This document shows positions 17,724-27,094 of a stretch of DNA of 64,000 bases, piece by piece. Origin of the DNA: an uncultured Cyclobacteriaceae bacterium (GTDB lineage Bacteria; Bacteroidota; Bacteroidia; Cytophagales; Cyclobacteriaceae). Within the stretch, counting starts at the first letter, position 1. Every line of letters starts with the position of its first letter. The DNA lies in assembly GCA_943788235.1 (NCBI GenBank), contig CALSPM010000005.1, forward strand, positions 310,001 through 374,000, read 5' to 3'. The notes beneath the pieces are model-generated. The model searched no databases, had not been told where the DNA came from, and worked only from the letters and a program-made list of their open reading frames with translations. A program made the translations under genes and the position numbers.

Positions 17724-18435
17724 ATGTTTAAAGGGATTCTAACTTTTTTTATGATTTTAAGCGTTCTTTTTGGGATTTTCCCAATTTGATGACGAAGATG
17801 AATACGTAAAAGAATTTATTTGGGGAGTGACGACCAATACCAATAGTAGTTTGATTGGAGGAGCAGTTTTTAGATACGGAAGAAGTCACAAAGAGGATAT
17901 TTTCGAAACTTTCGGTTTTGAGTTGGTAAACGTAGCACATCCTAGTGAGCTAAAATATACTTCCTCACAAAATGGAAGCACCTTCATTTGGGGAAAGCAA
18001 AATAGATTATTGGCTATTAGAGGTCAATATGGGAGGGATAAAATTATATATGGAAAGGAAAGCCAAAAAGGAGTTCAAATTAATGCCAATATAGCCGCAG
18101 GACCAACCATTGGTATTGTCATACCCTATTATGTGCTTACCTCTGGTGGAGAATATGTCGTATACGATCCAGTAAGGTATACGAATTTACAATCCATCCA
18201 GGGCTCAGGTAAATTTTTACAAGGCTTTGGAGAGTCAAAAATAATCCCTGGAATCAATATCAAAGCGGCATTAGATTTTGAATTTGGCAGTTTTATGAGG
18301 AATGTGATTGGGATTGAGTTTGGTGTGATGGCTGAAGGTTATGTTAAACAAATAGTTATTGTACCCACCAAGCCCAATAGGGCTTTGTACACCTCCGCTT
18401 TTTTTACTTTCTTTTGGGGGAAGAGAATTTATTAA
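17724..18435 (+). CDS. Outer-membrane beta-barrel protein, signal peptide out of frame by one base
   Basis: The ATG at 17724 opens a signal peptide ([16 protein letters not shown]), but this frame stops at codon 22. The mature protein, starting [17 protein letters not shown], continues in the next frame to 18435. Removing one T from the T5 run at 17767-17771 joins them as ...[14 protein letters not shown], a convincing cleavage site. The body is rich in alternating strands and ends [11 protein letters not shown], typical of a small beta-barrel. Function unknown. It lies 25 bases before lipA and may be co-transcribed with it. Confidence 0.7.
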
Positions 18436-18460
18436 TTTTGAGTTAATATTAAATAACCGA

Positions 18461-19351
18461 ATGATAGAATTACCTGTAATTTCAGCAGCGTCTAGTAAGC
18501 ACATAAAAAAACCAAATTGGCTGCGCGTAAAACTCCCAGTTGGCGAAGCTTATGCGAAGGTTCGTAAAATTGTAGATGAAAACAAGCTGCATACCATTTG
18601 CGAGAGTGGAAACTGTCCAAACATGGGTGAATGTTGGGGTGCAGGAACGGCTACCTTCATGATTTTAGGAAATGTATGCACACGAAGTTGTACCTTCTGT
18701 GCGGTAGCTACGGGACGACCTCCTGAATATGATGAGGCTGAGCCCCAACGCGTTGCAGAAGCCATTGCCACCATGGGGGTAAAACATGCGGTACTTACTT
18801 CGGTCAATCGAGATGAGCTCAAAGATCGGGGTGCAGAAATATGGTATCAGACGGTAAAATTGGTAAAAGAACTAAGTCCATCAACGACTATTGAAACCTT
18901 AATACCAGATGTTAAGAACAATTGGGATGCCTTACAGCGGATGGTTGAAGGAGGACAAGAGGTCGTTTCTCATAATATGGAAACGGTCGAAAGATTGTAC
19001 AGAAGAGTCAGACCTCAGGCAAGATATGCGAGAAGTCTAGAACAAACTCTACGTACTTACAAGATGGGCAAGCGAACCAAATCAGGGATTATGCTAGGTC
19101 TTGGAGAAACTGAAGAAGAAGTTTTTAAGGCCATAGATGATTTGGTGGAGGCCGGATTACATATTTTGACATTGGGGCAATATCTACAACCCACTAAAAT
19201 GCATATTGAAGTAGCAGAGTTCATCCATCCGGATCAATTTGAAAAGTACAAGGAGGAAGGCTTAAGGAGGGGATTGAAATACGTTGAGTCCGGTCCTTTA
19301 GTTCGCTCATCATATCATGCTGAAAGGCATGTAAACGTATCTCTAGATTAA
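18461..19351 (+). CDS. lipA: Lipoyl synthase
   Basis: 296 residues; a radical-SAM enzyme that inserts two sulfurs into octanoyl groups on E2 and H proteins. Both cluster motifs are present: [12 protein letters not shown] near 43-54 and CTRSCTFC near 70-77. The C-terminal SSYHAERH motif is complete. I chose the ATG at 18461 because the longer frame from 18359 runs through the preceding beta-barrel gene. Its product serves the dehydrogenases whose E1 genes are at the window start and at 14.3 kb. Confidence 0.95.
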   Translation: MIELPVISAASSKHIKKPNWLRVKLPVGEAYAKVRKIVDENKLHTICESGNCPNMGECWGAGTATFMILGNVCTRSCTFCAVATGRPPEYDEAEPQRVAEAIATMGVKHAVLTSVNRDELKDRGAEIWYQTVKLVKELSPSTTIETLIPDVKNNWDALQRMVEGGQEVVSHNMETVERLYRRVRPQARYARSLEQTLRTYKMGKRTKSGIMLGLGETEEEVFKAIDDLVEAGLHILTLGQYLQPTKMHIEVAEFIHPDQFEKYKEEGLRRGLKYVESGPLVRSSYHAERHVNVSLD

Positions 19352-19403
19352 AGGTATATTGCTTTAGTCATTATTCAAAAAGATCGAGACCTCAAAAAAT
19401 AGC

Positions 19404-20279
19404 TTAATTTTTGAGCATGATCTCCTCAACGTTCTTTTTGATCTTGAAACAGATTTCATCAAGGGGTAAATCATTGATATCTTCCCCAAAAGGGTCTTCG
19501 ATTTCTTCTGAGATGAGTTCGACACTTACTAAAAAATAAAAAGTAAGAATTACTATAGGCGTAGTCCAATAACCAAATTGCCAAGCAAAGCTGACCGGAA
19601 GTGTTAAAGAGTAAATGAACAAAAATTTCTTGATAAACATGCTGAATGAAAAAGGAATGGGAGTTGTTTTGATACGTTCGCAGCCTCCTATCATATCTAC
19701 AAAACCCTTTAATTCTTTATCTAGAATATAAAGTTGGTACCCATCAATTATCTGATCCTTATAAAGCTGATTGGTTCTTTCAAATAAGGCGTCAGCCAAT
19801 TTATTAGGTCTGTGCGTACTAGAGATGACGTTATTCCTTAAGGTCTCATCAGGCAAGGACAATTCACTGACAAGAATACTGTCTCGAAGATGTTCTTTGG
19901 TTGCGAAAGCAATATTCGCAATCATGTCAATAAAAAATTCTCGATCGGCTGTTCTATCAACGGGGAGTATATTATTTATTTTTATGGCCAAATAGCGTGT
20001 ATCATTGACTAATTTTCCCCATAATTTTCTTCCTTCCCACCAACGATCATAAGCGGTATTGATTCTGAATACCAGAAACAGCCCGAGCATCACACCAATA
20101 ATAGAATGAAATTGTATGGTACTTTCATAATGGAGTTGCGTAAGATCAACGACGATGGCTACATAAGCGGTCGAAAAGACACCCATGAATAAAATAAGAG
20201 GCAGTAATGACTTAAATACATATCTGCTGTAGACATCAAAAATGAGGGATGCCCAGGATTTAGGATTATATTTTATCAT
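19404..20279 (-). CDS. Bestrophin family ion channel
   Basis: About 291 residues with the bestrophin/UPF0187 layout: MIKYNPKSWASL at the start, two early membrane segments (about 25-50 and 60-80), the RINTAYDRWWEGRKLWG block following them, then two later membrane segments near 220-260 and an acidic end (DPFGEDINDLPLDEI). It probably forms a pentameric anion or cation channel in the inner membrane. An upstream ATG at 20315 would add 12 residues not expected in the family. It stands alone; the preceding 180 bases hold no clear signal. Confidence 0.88.
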   Translation of the reverse strand: MIKYNPKSWASLIFDVYSRYVFKSLLPLILFMGVFSTAYVAIVVDLTQLHYESTIQFHSIIGVMLGLFLVFRINTAYDRWWEGRKLWGKLVNDTRYLAIKINNILPVDRTADREFFIDMIANIAFATKEHLRDSILVSELSLPDETLRNNVISSTHRPNKLADALFERTNQLYKDQIIDGYQLYILDKELKGFVDMIGGCERIKTTPIPFSFSMFIKKFLFIYSLTLPVSFAWQFGYWTTPIVILTFYFLVSVELISEEIEDPFGEDINDLPLDEICFKIKKNVEEIMLKN

Positions 20280-20497
20280 AGTTTTAAAGTACGCTGTTCG
20301 TATGACTTTTTTCAAATAGCCAATAACTGAAAATTTTTAGGGCTCTAATATTACCTTTCAGGCGTTCCCTTTTAGCATATTCATATTGGTAGTAAATAAT
20401 CTAACTTGGTCATTTATATATGCAATAATAATAGTAATACTATTAATTAGCAAATTTCTTATAGAATCCTTTGAAATAACAGCTTAATCCAAATTTT

Positions 20498-21647
20498 TTA
20501 GAATAAAGGTACTTGATTTTTTCTATCAATATTGAGGGTCAATACTTTAATGAGTTGAGGCCGAGTGCAGATTTTAGTTTGATTAGTCTGCGGTAGGATT
20601 GAGTCGATGCTGTTTGCATCTATTGTACCCATCAAAACTTGAGTTTTGATGTGATGATGAAGGGCCTTGGCAGAAATGATTTCATCAGGAGAAATATTAT
20701 TTGAAAAAATCAGGCAATCGATACCTGCATTGATGGCTAAAACTACGGCTTCCTTGAAGCCATAGTTTTTAATAATGGCTGCCATGTGCATATCATCACT
20801 AAAAATGACTCCTTCGTATCCTAATTCTTTCCGAAGAAGGTCTGTAATTATTCGCTTCGAGAGTGTAGCTGGAAATAGGTTTTCGTCTAGGTTTTGGTTA
20901 ATAATGTGTGCGGTCATTATGGCTTGAACAGATCCTGTTTTGATCAATGTAATATAAGGTTCTAACTCCTTTTTTTGCCAGCTATTAGAGACGTCGGCGA
21001 CGCCTAAATGCGTGTCTACTTGAGAGGAACCATGACCTGGAAAATGCTTCAGTACAGTAGCCACATTAAAAGGTTTGTGCCCTTCAATATAAGCAGTCGC
21101 ATGTCGGGCGACCGTTTGTGGATCTTTTGAATAGCTCCGCTCATTTTTTACAATCACCGGATTACTAGGATTAATGGCCACATCTACTGATGGTGCATAG
21201 TTTACATTAAAACCAAGAGAACTAAGAGTTTGAGCGGTTTGGGTACTATAGAATTTTGTTGAGTCTAGGTCATCCATGGCCCCCAAATAGGCAGCCGAAA
21301 CAGTTTTTGGGAAGCCATATTTAGGTTTCAAGCGATTGACATAGCCTCCTTCTTCATCAATGGCAATAAACAAAGGTATGTTGGCCTCTTTTTGGAGCTC
21401 CTCAATCATTTTTTTTAATGCCACTTTTGTATCTTCTTTTTGCATATTTTTTTCAAAAAGGATGACCCCACCGACTTTACCGGTTTTGATGAGATTACGT
21501 AATTCGTTACGCACCGAAGCATCACCAAAATCAGTAATTCCTATCTGAATCATTTGACCAATCATAATATCCAAGGAGTCTTTTGGCTCACCTATTGCAC
21601 CATAAAAGAAGAGCATAGAAAGTGACTGTAATACTAATTTTTTTCAT
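20498..21647 (-). CDS. Glycoside hydrolase family 3 (beta-N-acetylhexosaminidase-like), start out of frame by one base
   Basis: The GH3 catalytic domain covers almost all of about 380 residues: GGVILFEKNM, IDEEGGYVNR, KHFPGHGSSQVDTH (the His/Asp pair of NagZ-type enzymes) and VIFSDDMHMAAI with the nucleophile aspartate. It likely cleaves N-acetylglucosamine from peptidoglycan or related glycans in the periplasm. The open frame begins only at 21616. An ATG at 21645-21647 overlaps the upstream stop (ATGA) and gives a signal peptide MKKLVLQSLSMLFFYG if one A is dropped from the A7 run at 21638-21644. That overlap makes 21647 the likely true start. Confidence 0.82.
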
Positions 21648-22720
21648 ATTCGCATCATTTTATCTATTGGTTGACCACTGAGTGTTTCTTGTCCCATCAT
21701 GAGATCTGATGTAAGGCATGAATGGACTGGTAAGATACCGATAATATGGCCGAGTGAGAATTGATTTTTGTCAACATTTTTGGGTAAATGAATGATGCCG
21801 TGCTCTTGAGATATTTTATTGAGGTAGACACCCTCTAAAACTGCCCAGCCATTTTGATTAAAAGTTACAATTTGGCCAAAATGCTTATGAGGACTCATGA
21901 CGAAATCTTTAGAAAAATGGACGGCACCACCATAGATGACCACTTCATTACGATCATAATGTTCTGCCACAATTGGGCAAGCCATAGCCACTGCGATTTG
22001 ATCAACCGTACAAGAGCCTATCGCCACTTGTGTCAGATCATAATAAACGAAGTTTCCGCAGCGAAATTCGGAGATCAAGTTAAAATTTTCAGAGACAGAA
22101 CAAGAAGGGGTATCCCCATAGCTTACAAAGGGAGGGTCTATAAATCGGTTGACTAAGAGTTCCAGTTTTTGGAGACTTGTTTTATGCGCTTTTTCAATCT
22201 CATCTGTACCATGAGCATCATAAGTATGCCCGGCATGTGCCATCAATCCAGAAAATTGACATATTGAATTTCTTTGATCGGCCAATGATAAAATAGATTC
22301 CCAATTACTCGCATCAATTCCCGTTCTTCCATAACCGACATCTGTTTTAATCATGTAGTGGATGGGAGTTTTCATATGGGATTTAAGATGTGTTAAGGCT
22401 TGCTGAGATTCGATTGATACAGTCAGCTTAATGTGCGTGGCTAATTCATTGAGTTTTTGATGTTCCAACAAGTTATAGGGGAAGGCAATATGGATGTCAT
22501 CCCAACCATGCTGATAAAAATAATGGGCCATGGCGAGTGAAGAAACAGCAATGTGGTTTACTCCCATTTCACGGAACCACCGCGCTACGGTCGCAGATTG
22601 ATGGGTTTTAAAATGGGGCCTAAACAGCAGATTAGATTTTTTGGCCTTTTCAGCCATAAAGGCAATGTTTTTTCTTGCTTTGACTTCATCGATGATTAAA
22701 GTAGGTCGAGTGATTTTCAT
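21644..22720 (-). CDS. DSD1-family PLP enzyme (D-threonine aldolase / D-serine dehydratase-like)
   Basis: 358 residues with an alanine-racemase-type barrel. The pyridoxal-phosphate lysine is in RPHFKTHQ near residue 37. The second domain carries the metal-binding HSCLTSDLM near 335. Members act on D-threonine, D-serine or related 3-hydroxy amino acids; the substrate here is not known. The start overlaps the ceramidase-like stop and the stop overlaps the GH3 ATG, both as ATGA, so the three genes form one translationally coupled operon. Confidence 0.85.
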   Translation of the reverse strand: MKITRPTLIIDEVKARKNIAFMAEKAKKSNLLFRPHFKTHQSATVARWFREMGVNHIAVSSLAMAHYFYQHGWDDIHIAFPYNLLEHQKLNELATHIKLTVSIESQQALTHLKSHMKTPIHYMIKTDVGYGRTGIDASNWESILSLADQRNSICQFSGLMAHAGHTYDAHGTDEIEKAHKTSLQKLELLVNRFIDPPFVSYGDTPSCSVSENFNLISEFRCGNFVYYDLTQVAIGSCTVDQIAVAMACPIVAEHYDRNEVVIYGGAVHFSKDFVMSPHKHFGQIVTFNQNGWAVLEGVYLNKISQEHGIIHLPKNVDKNQFSLGHIIGILPVHSCLTSDLMMGQETLSGQPIDKMMRI

Positions 22721-24065
22721 GATTGATTGTAATCGATTAAAAGTTTGATGATCTCAACAAAATAGGCCCCATTATCATGCCCATACCAACTCATGGAACG
22801 GGGCTCGTATTTTTCCAAATCATACCATTTGTCATCAGGGACATATCCTGCATATCCACCGTTAAATGATGAGATAATTAGATTTAGATTTTTGGACTTG
22901 GCATAGGCATACAACTCCACTGCCAATTCCCCAGAGAAATCACAAGGCAATCCAATCATGACCAAATCATTGAGCTGAATCATGGAGATTTCCAATGGGG
23001 AGTGACCAAATGCCCATTTAAAGACCCATGGACGAAGCGCCCAGTTTTCAGAAATTTTGACCATAGGCTGTCTTAAAAAAAGGGGTATTCTAATAAAGCT
23101 AAGATTTAATTGGTTTTCATAAGGATATCCAAATTGCTGAATTAAAGCAACTTGTTTGGCCATTTCTTCACCCATAAATTGAGCGCGATCAAATCCTTGT
23201 CTTGGACCGGTTTCTGGACCCATGCTTGCTACGGCGCCGGCGCTGTAAACAGCAAAATCGAGGGGAGTATGGTTCACCATCCAATCAGAAAAAACTCCGG
23301 GATAATCTCTAGACATTTGTTTATTTTCACCAGAAAGGCACGTGGCATGGGCACCGTAAAAGACATGTACTCCTTCTTGTATGCCTGATTTTAAGGCCAT
23401 GAGTTTTAAGGAGGGATCGGTAATGCCTTGGGTACCGATGAGGCGATTAGTAATCAATGTAGGAATGGATAATTCATTAAAACTCCAGGCACCAGCATTT
23501 AACCTTTTCTCGGCCATCTGAATACTGGCTACGATTTGATTGGCGATAAATTCAGGGTACTTGGCATCGTAGTTCCTGCGATCATATTGCCTACCAAACC
23601 GGGTGCCCAACCCCCTAAACTGGAATGCGTATGGGTGGCCGAAAGAAAAACTTCCGGTACGGACCAACCCGTATTAAAAAGCTTTTCTTTTAAAAGGGCA
23701 GTTACTTCTGGCGGAATAATCAACAGGTCTGCTGAGACGATGGCGATTTTATTTTTACCATTGTTTATGACGGTAGTGCTAACGTAGATGGAGTCATGAA
23801 CGCTTGTCATTTCTTTGGGTCGTCGATTCCCATAACCCGCTAAAGGAGCCAATTCGGAAGGTGTCAAGTTGGCCCGGGCAAACCCTATCAACAAGGTATC
23901 TCCGATGGAGCGACTGGGATTTTTTGTCAGTAACTGATTGATTTCATGGATACTTTTTTTATAAAAATCAAGCGCCTTGTATGGGGTACGATCTATACGA
24001 GTGAGGGTGCTGGAAAGAAAAATAATGAGGAGACCAGAAGTGAGGAGGAGCGTTTTTTTAAGCAT
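22717..24065 (-). CDS. Neutral/alkaline ceramidase-like protein, frameshifted
   Basis: Two frames make one protein of about 449 residues. The first (24065 down to about 23575) has a signal peptide, LIGFARANLTP, and the zinc-site THTHSSLGGWAPGLVG. The second (to 22717) continues NYDAKYPEFIANQIV and ends in WYGHDNGAYF. One base is missing near 23575 (GCAGG-AAC). Neutral ceramidases split the amide of ceramide; here the usual GDVSPN nucleophile motif is replaced by AGAVASMGPE, so the activity may differ. It is first in an operon with the DSD1-like and GH3 genes. Confidence 0.8.
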
Positions 24066-24242
24066 GCTATCGTGATTTGTTCTGGGATCAATATTTTATT
24101 AGGGTTGAAATTATCTGCAAATATTATGAGATTAAATTTAGGCCAATAATTGTTACTTGAACCAAAGTCTAATTATTTTTTCGCCATCCACCCTAATTTT
24201 TTTTTTGTATTAATAATGAGGCATCAGGCCCTACTAGCCCGC

Positions 24243-25770
24243 TCAATTTTCGCGATCTAAACTTCGACATTGAATGGCTTCAGCTAGATGCTCGATGAGA
24301 ATATCATCTTTTCCTGCTAAGTCGGCAATGGTGCGGGCGACTTTCAAAATTCTATCATAGGCCCTTGCCGAAAGCCCTAATCTACCCATAGCTGTTTTTA
24401 GTAATATCTTATCTGCCGCATTAATGGAGCAGATATTTTTGACCATTGGCGAGGGCATCATCGCGTTATTATGAATGGCAGACTGACTTTCAAATCTTAA
24501 TTGCTGACGATTTCGAGTGGAGATGACGCGATCACGAATCGCCGTACTAACTTCAGACTTTCTATTTGAAGTCATCTGATCAAAGTAAATAGGGGTTACC
24601 TCCACATGAAGATCTATACGATCCAGCAAAGGGCCACTGATTTTGTTGAGATAACGCTATACGGCACCTGGGGGACATATGCATTCTTTTTCTGAATGGA
24701 GATAAAAGCCACAGGGACAAGGGTTCATACTCGCAATCAACATAAAATTCGCGGAAAAATCAATGAATACTCGCGCTCTAGAGATCGTGATATGGCGCTC
24801 TTCGAGGGGCTGTCTGAGGACCTCAAGGGCCGAACGTTTAAATTCAGGAAGTTCGTCTAAAAAAAGAATACCATTATTGGCCAAAGAAATTTCACCAGAT
24901 TGCGGAATACTCCCTCCTCCTACCAGTGCGACATCACTTACCGTATGGTGGGGTGCCTGAAATGGGCGTATCGAAATGAGATGAGCATCGGTTCCGAGTT
25001 TTCCTGCAACAGAATTTATTTTGGTCGTTTCTAGGGCTTCATAAAGGTTTAAAGGGGGTAAAATCAAAGGAATTCTCTTTGCCAACATGGTTTTCCGTGC
25101 TCCGGGAGGACCAATTATGATGACATTATGCCCCCCTGCGGCGGCAATTTCAAAAGTTCTTTTGATATTTTCTTGCCCTTGTACATCTGAAAAGTCTACT
25201 CCGTATTCATTTTGATAAAATTCGAAGTTTTCTCGGGTATCATACTGCATGGGAGCAATGATATTTTCCCATTTGAATGTTCTACCGCTTCTTTGATATT
25301 TGTGATACCAATGATTTCTAACTGATCTACAATGGCCGCTTCCCTTGCGTTTTCTTTGGGTAATATAAATCCTTTAAACCCTTGTTTTCGAGCTTCGATT
25401 GCAATGAGCAGAATACCTCTGAGTGGGTGCAATTGACCGTCAAAGGATAATTCTCCCATCACTAAATATTGATCAAGCGTGGGTAAATTAACTTGATTAG
25501 AGGCCCTTAAGATGGCTAATTTAATGGGAGGTCATAAAAGGAGCCTTCTTTTTTGATATCGGCTGGAGCCAAATTTACTACAATCTTCTGTCGGGGCATG
25601 TGGTAGTTATAAAACTTAATCGCTCCCTCCACCCGCTGTTGACTTTCTTTAACGGTCGAATCAGGCAGTCCTACCATAAAAAATTGGGTTCCTTGGCTAA
25701 CATCTACTTCAATCGTTATAATGAAGGCATCAACACCGTATACCGTACTGCCATAGGTTTTAGCTAATAT
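24243..25770 (-). pseudogene. YifB/ComM family Mg-chelatase-like ATPase, heavily decayed
   Basis: All parts of a YifB protein can be read in order, but the gene is broken many times. The start codon is ATA (25768-25770) before LAKTYGSTVYGVDA. There is a frameshift near 25535 after KKEGSFYDLP. A second frameshift lies near 25255, between the LON-like domain and the ATPase domain. The Walker A reads GPPGARKT instead of GPPGAGKT, and a TAG replaces the expected glutamine codon in VQRYLNKISG near 24658. The C-terminal domain is intact to 24243. YifB/ComM is a helicase for branch migration in natural transformation, so this function appears lost. Confidence 0.9.
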
Positions 25771-26096
25771 AATTTATTAAAATAATCATTGATAGAGTAG
25801 GATAAGGGACATGACACTTGTCGTAATTACAAAACTAGAATCAACTTTACTTCCCCAGTCAGTATTTAATGTCTTGAATCTGGGTTTTTTGTGTAATGAA
25901 TTAAGTCCTATGCCTATTAGGTGGCTGCACATTGCTAGACTTACTAAACTGATCTACTTTCTAAGAATCTAGCTCTTTTAATTGATCATATTTTATTAGT
26001 TTACGAAACTACTCTGGATCTGAATGTTTCTTAATGAGATCTGTGTAGGCTCGCTAGGAAGCTATCTTTTGAATGATGATTCTCAATATTAAATCA
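25771..26096. other. Intergenic stretch without recognisable gene
   Basis: About 325 bases between the yifB pseudogene and gmhA. Every frame has frequent stops and I recognise no protein remnant, RNA or terminator. Given the decay next door, it may be old degraded coding sequence, but nothing shows this directly. Confidence 0.5.
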
Positions 26097-26687
26097 TTAA
26101 TGAGTTATTTTTTGCTCAATCAATAAGATCATAATGTGGATGATCTTGATATGTATTTCTTGAATCCTATCTGCAAATCCAAAATGCGGTACAATCAATA
26201 TCCTATCTGCTATATTTGCTAACTTACCCCCATCTTTTCCGGCGAGTACAATGGTTTTCATATTCTTTTCTTTTGCGGCCTTTACTGCATTTACAATGTT
26301 CATAGAATTTCCACTCGTGCTGATGGCTAAAAGCACATCTCCATTATTGCCCATCCCCTCGATAAATCTTGAAAATATGAATTCATAACCATAATCATTA
26401 CCTACACAAGTGAGGTATGCTGCATCAGAAATAGCGATGGCAGGCAGGGATTTACGGTCATTTCTGTACCGACCGGTAAGTTCTTCGGCGAAATGCATCG
26501 CATCGCAATGCGAACCCCCGTTGCCACAAGTGATTATTTTACCTCCATTTTCTATGGCATGGGTCATGAGATGAGCCATTTCGGCGATGGTTTCGATCAA
26601 CTTAGGGTCGGCCATGAAGTTCGACAATACTTGATGGGCTTCTTGCAGCTCTTGTTCTATTATTTCAATCTGATTAGTAATCTTCAT
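26097..26687 (-). CDS. gmhA: D-sedoheptulose-7-phosphate isomerase (SIS domain)
   Basis: 196 residues; converts sedoheptulose 7-phosphate to D-glycero-D-manno-heptose 7-phosphate, the first step to the LPS heptose precursor. The SIS domain shows [21 protein letters not shown] near 55-75, [27 protein letters not shown] and a C-terminal HIKIIHIMI segment with the family histidine. Other heptose genes (hldE) are not in the window. It overlaps the upstream membrane-protein gene by 14 bases. Confidence 0.9.
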   Translation of the reverse strand: MKITNQIEIIEQELQEAHQVLSNFMADPKLIETIAEMAHLMTHAIENGGKIITCGNGGSHCDAMHFAEELTGRYRNDRKSLPAIAISDAAYLTCVGNDYGYEFIFSRFIEGMGNNGDVLLAISTSGNSMNIVNAVKAAKEKNMKTIVLAGKDGGKLANIADRILIVPHFGFADRIQEIHIKIIHIMILLIEQKITH

Positions 26688-27039
26688 TTTCTTCTAAAGA
26701 AGGTTGGTTAGGGTCATCGTTTGATTCAGAATTGGAGCCGTCATCATGGGTTATTTGATCATATAATTTTGATTTTATGGACATGACCTCATCCGTTTGC
26801 TCCCTGATTTTATTTTTAAGCTTGTTGATGGTGAACTTTTGAACAATGACCTCGAGTAACATCAGCACAGATAATAGTAAAATGAGATTGGCTCCAATCA
26901 CTGGGAGTTGTTTGAGAGCCAACCAGTAGCCCCAATCTTGAATGGTCTCGAGTATGATAGCCTCGTAATAGATCATCATGATAGATGAGATTGCTGCCGC
27001 GAGGTAAAGAATCAAAAAAGCATTTTTAAACTTTACCAT
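26674..27039 (-). CDS. Small two-helix membrane protein with coiled coil, unknown
   Basis: 121 residues. Two hydrophobic helices (about 8-27 and 45-65) are followed by a charged helix likely to be a coiled coil ([20 protein letters not shown]) and an acidic, disordered tail ([12 protein letters not shown]...). The layout resembles small inner-membrane scaffold proteins, but I recognise no family. It lies between the ABC transporter and gmhA, reading in the same direction, and overlaps gmhA by 14 bases. It probably belongs to the same transcript. Confidence 0.6.
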   Translation of the reverse strand: MVKFKNAFLILYLAAAISSIMMIYYEAIILETIQDWGYWLALKQLPVIGANLILLLSVLMLLEVIVQKFTINKLKNKIREQTDEVMSIKSKLYDQITHDDGSNSESNDDPNQPSLEENEDY

Positions 27040-27094
27040 TTTAGTTCAAATGAGATATCCAAAGTTAATATATAAAGGATAAATGAAATTATTA

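Noticed and set aside
24650-24665. TAG in yifB read as recoding (pyrrolysine or suppressed stop)
   Set aside because: TAG is a normal stop in this genome (for example at the end of the DUF721 gene, 1846-1848), and the gene has other lesions, so it is a nonsense mutation in a pseudogene.
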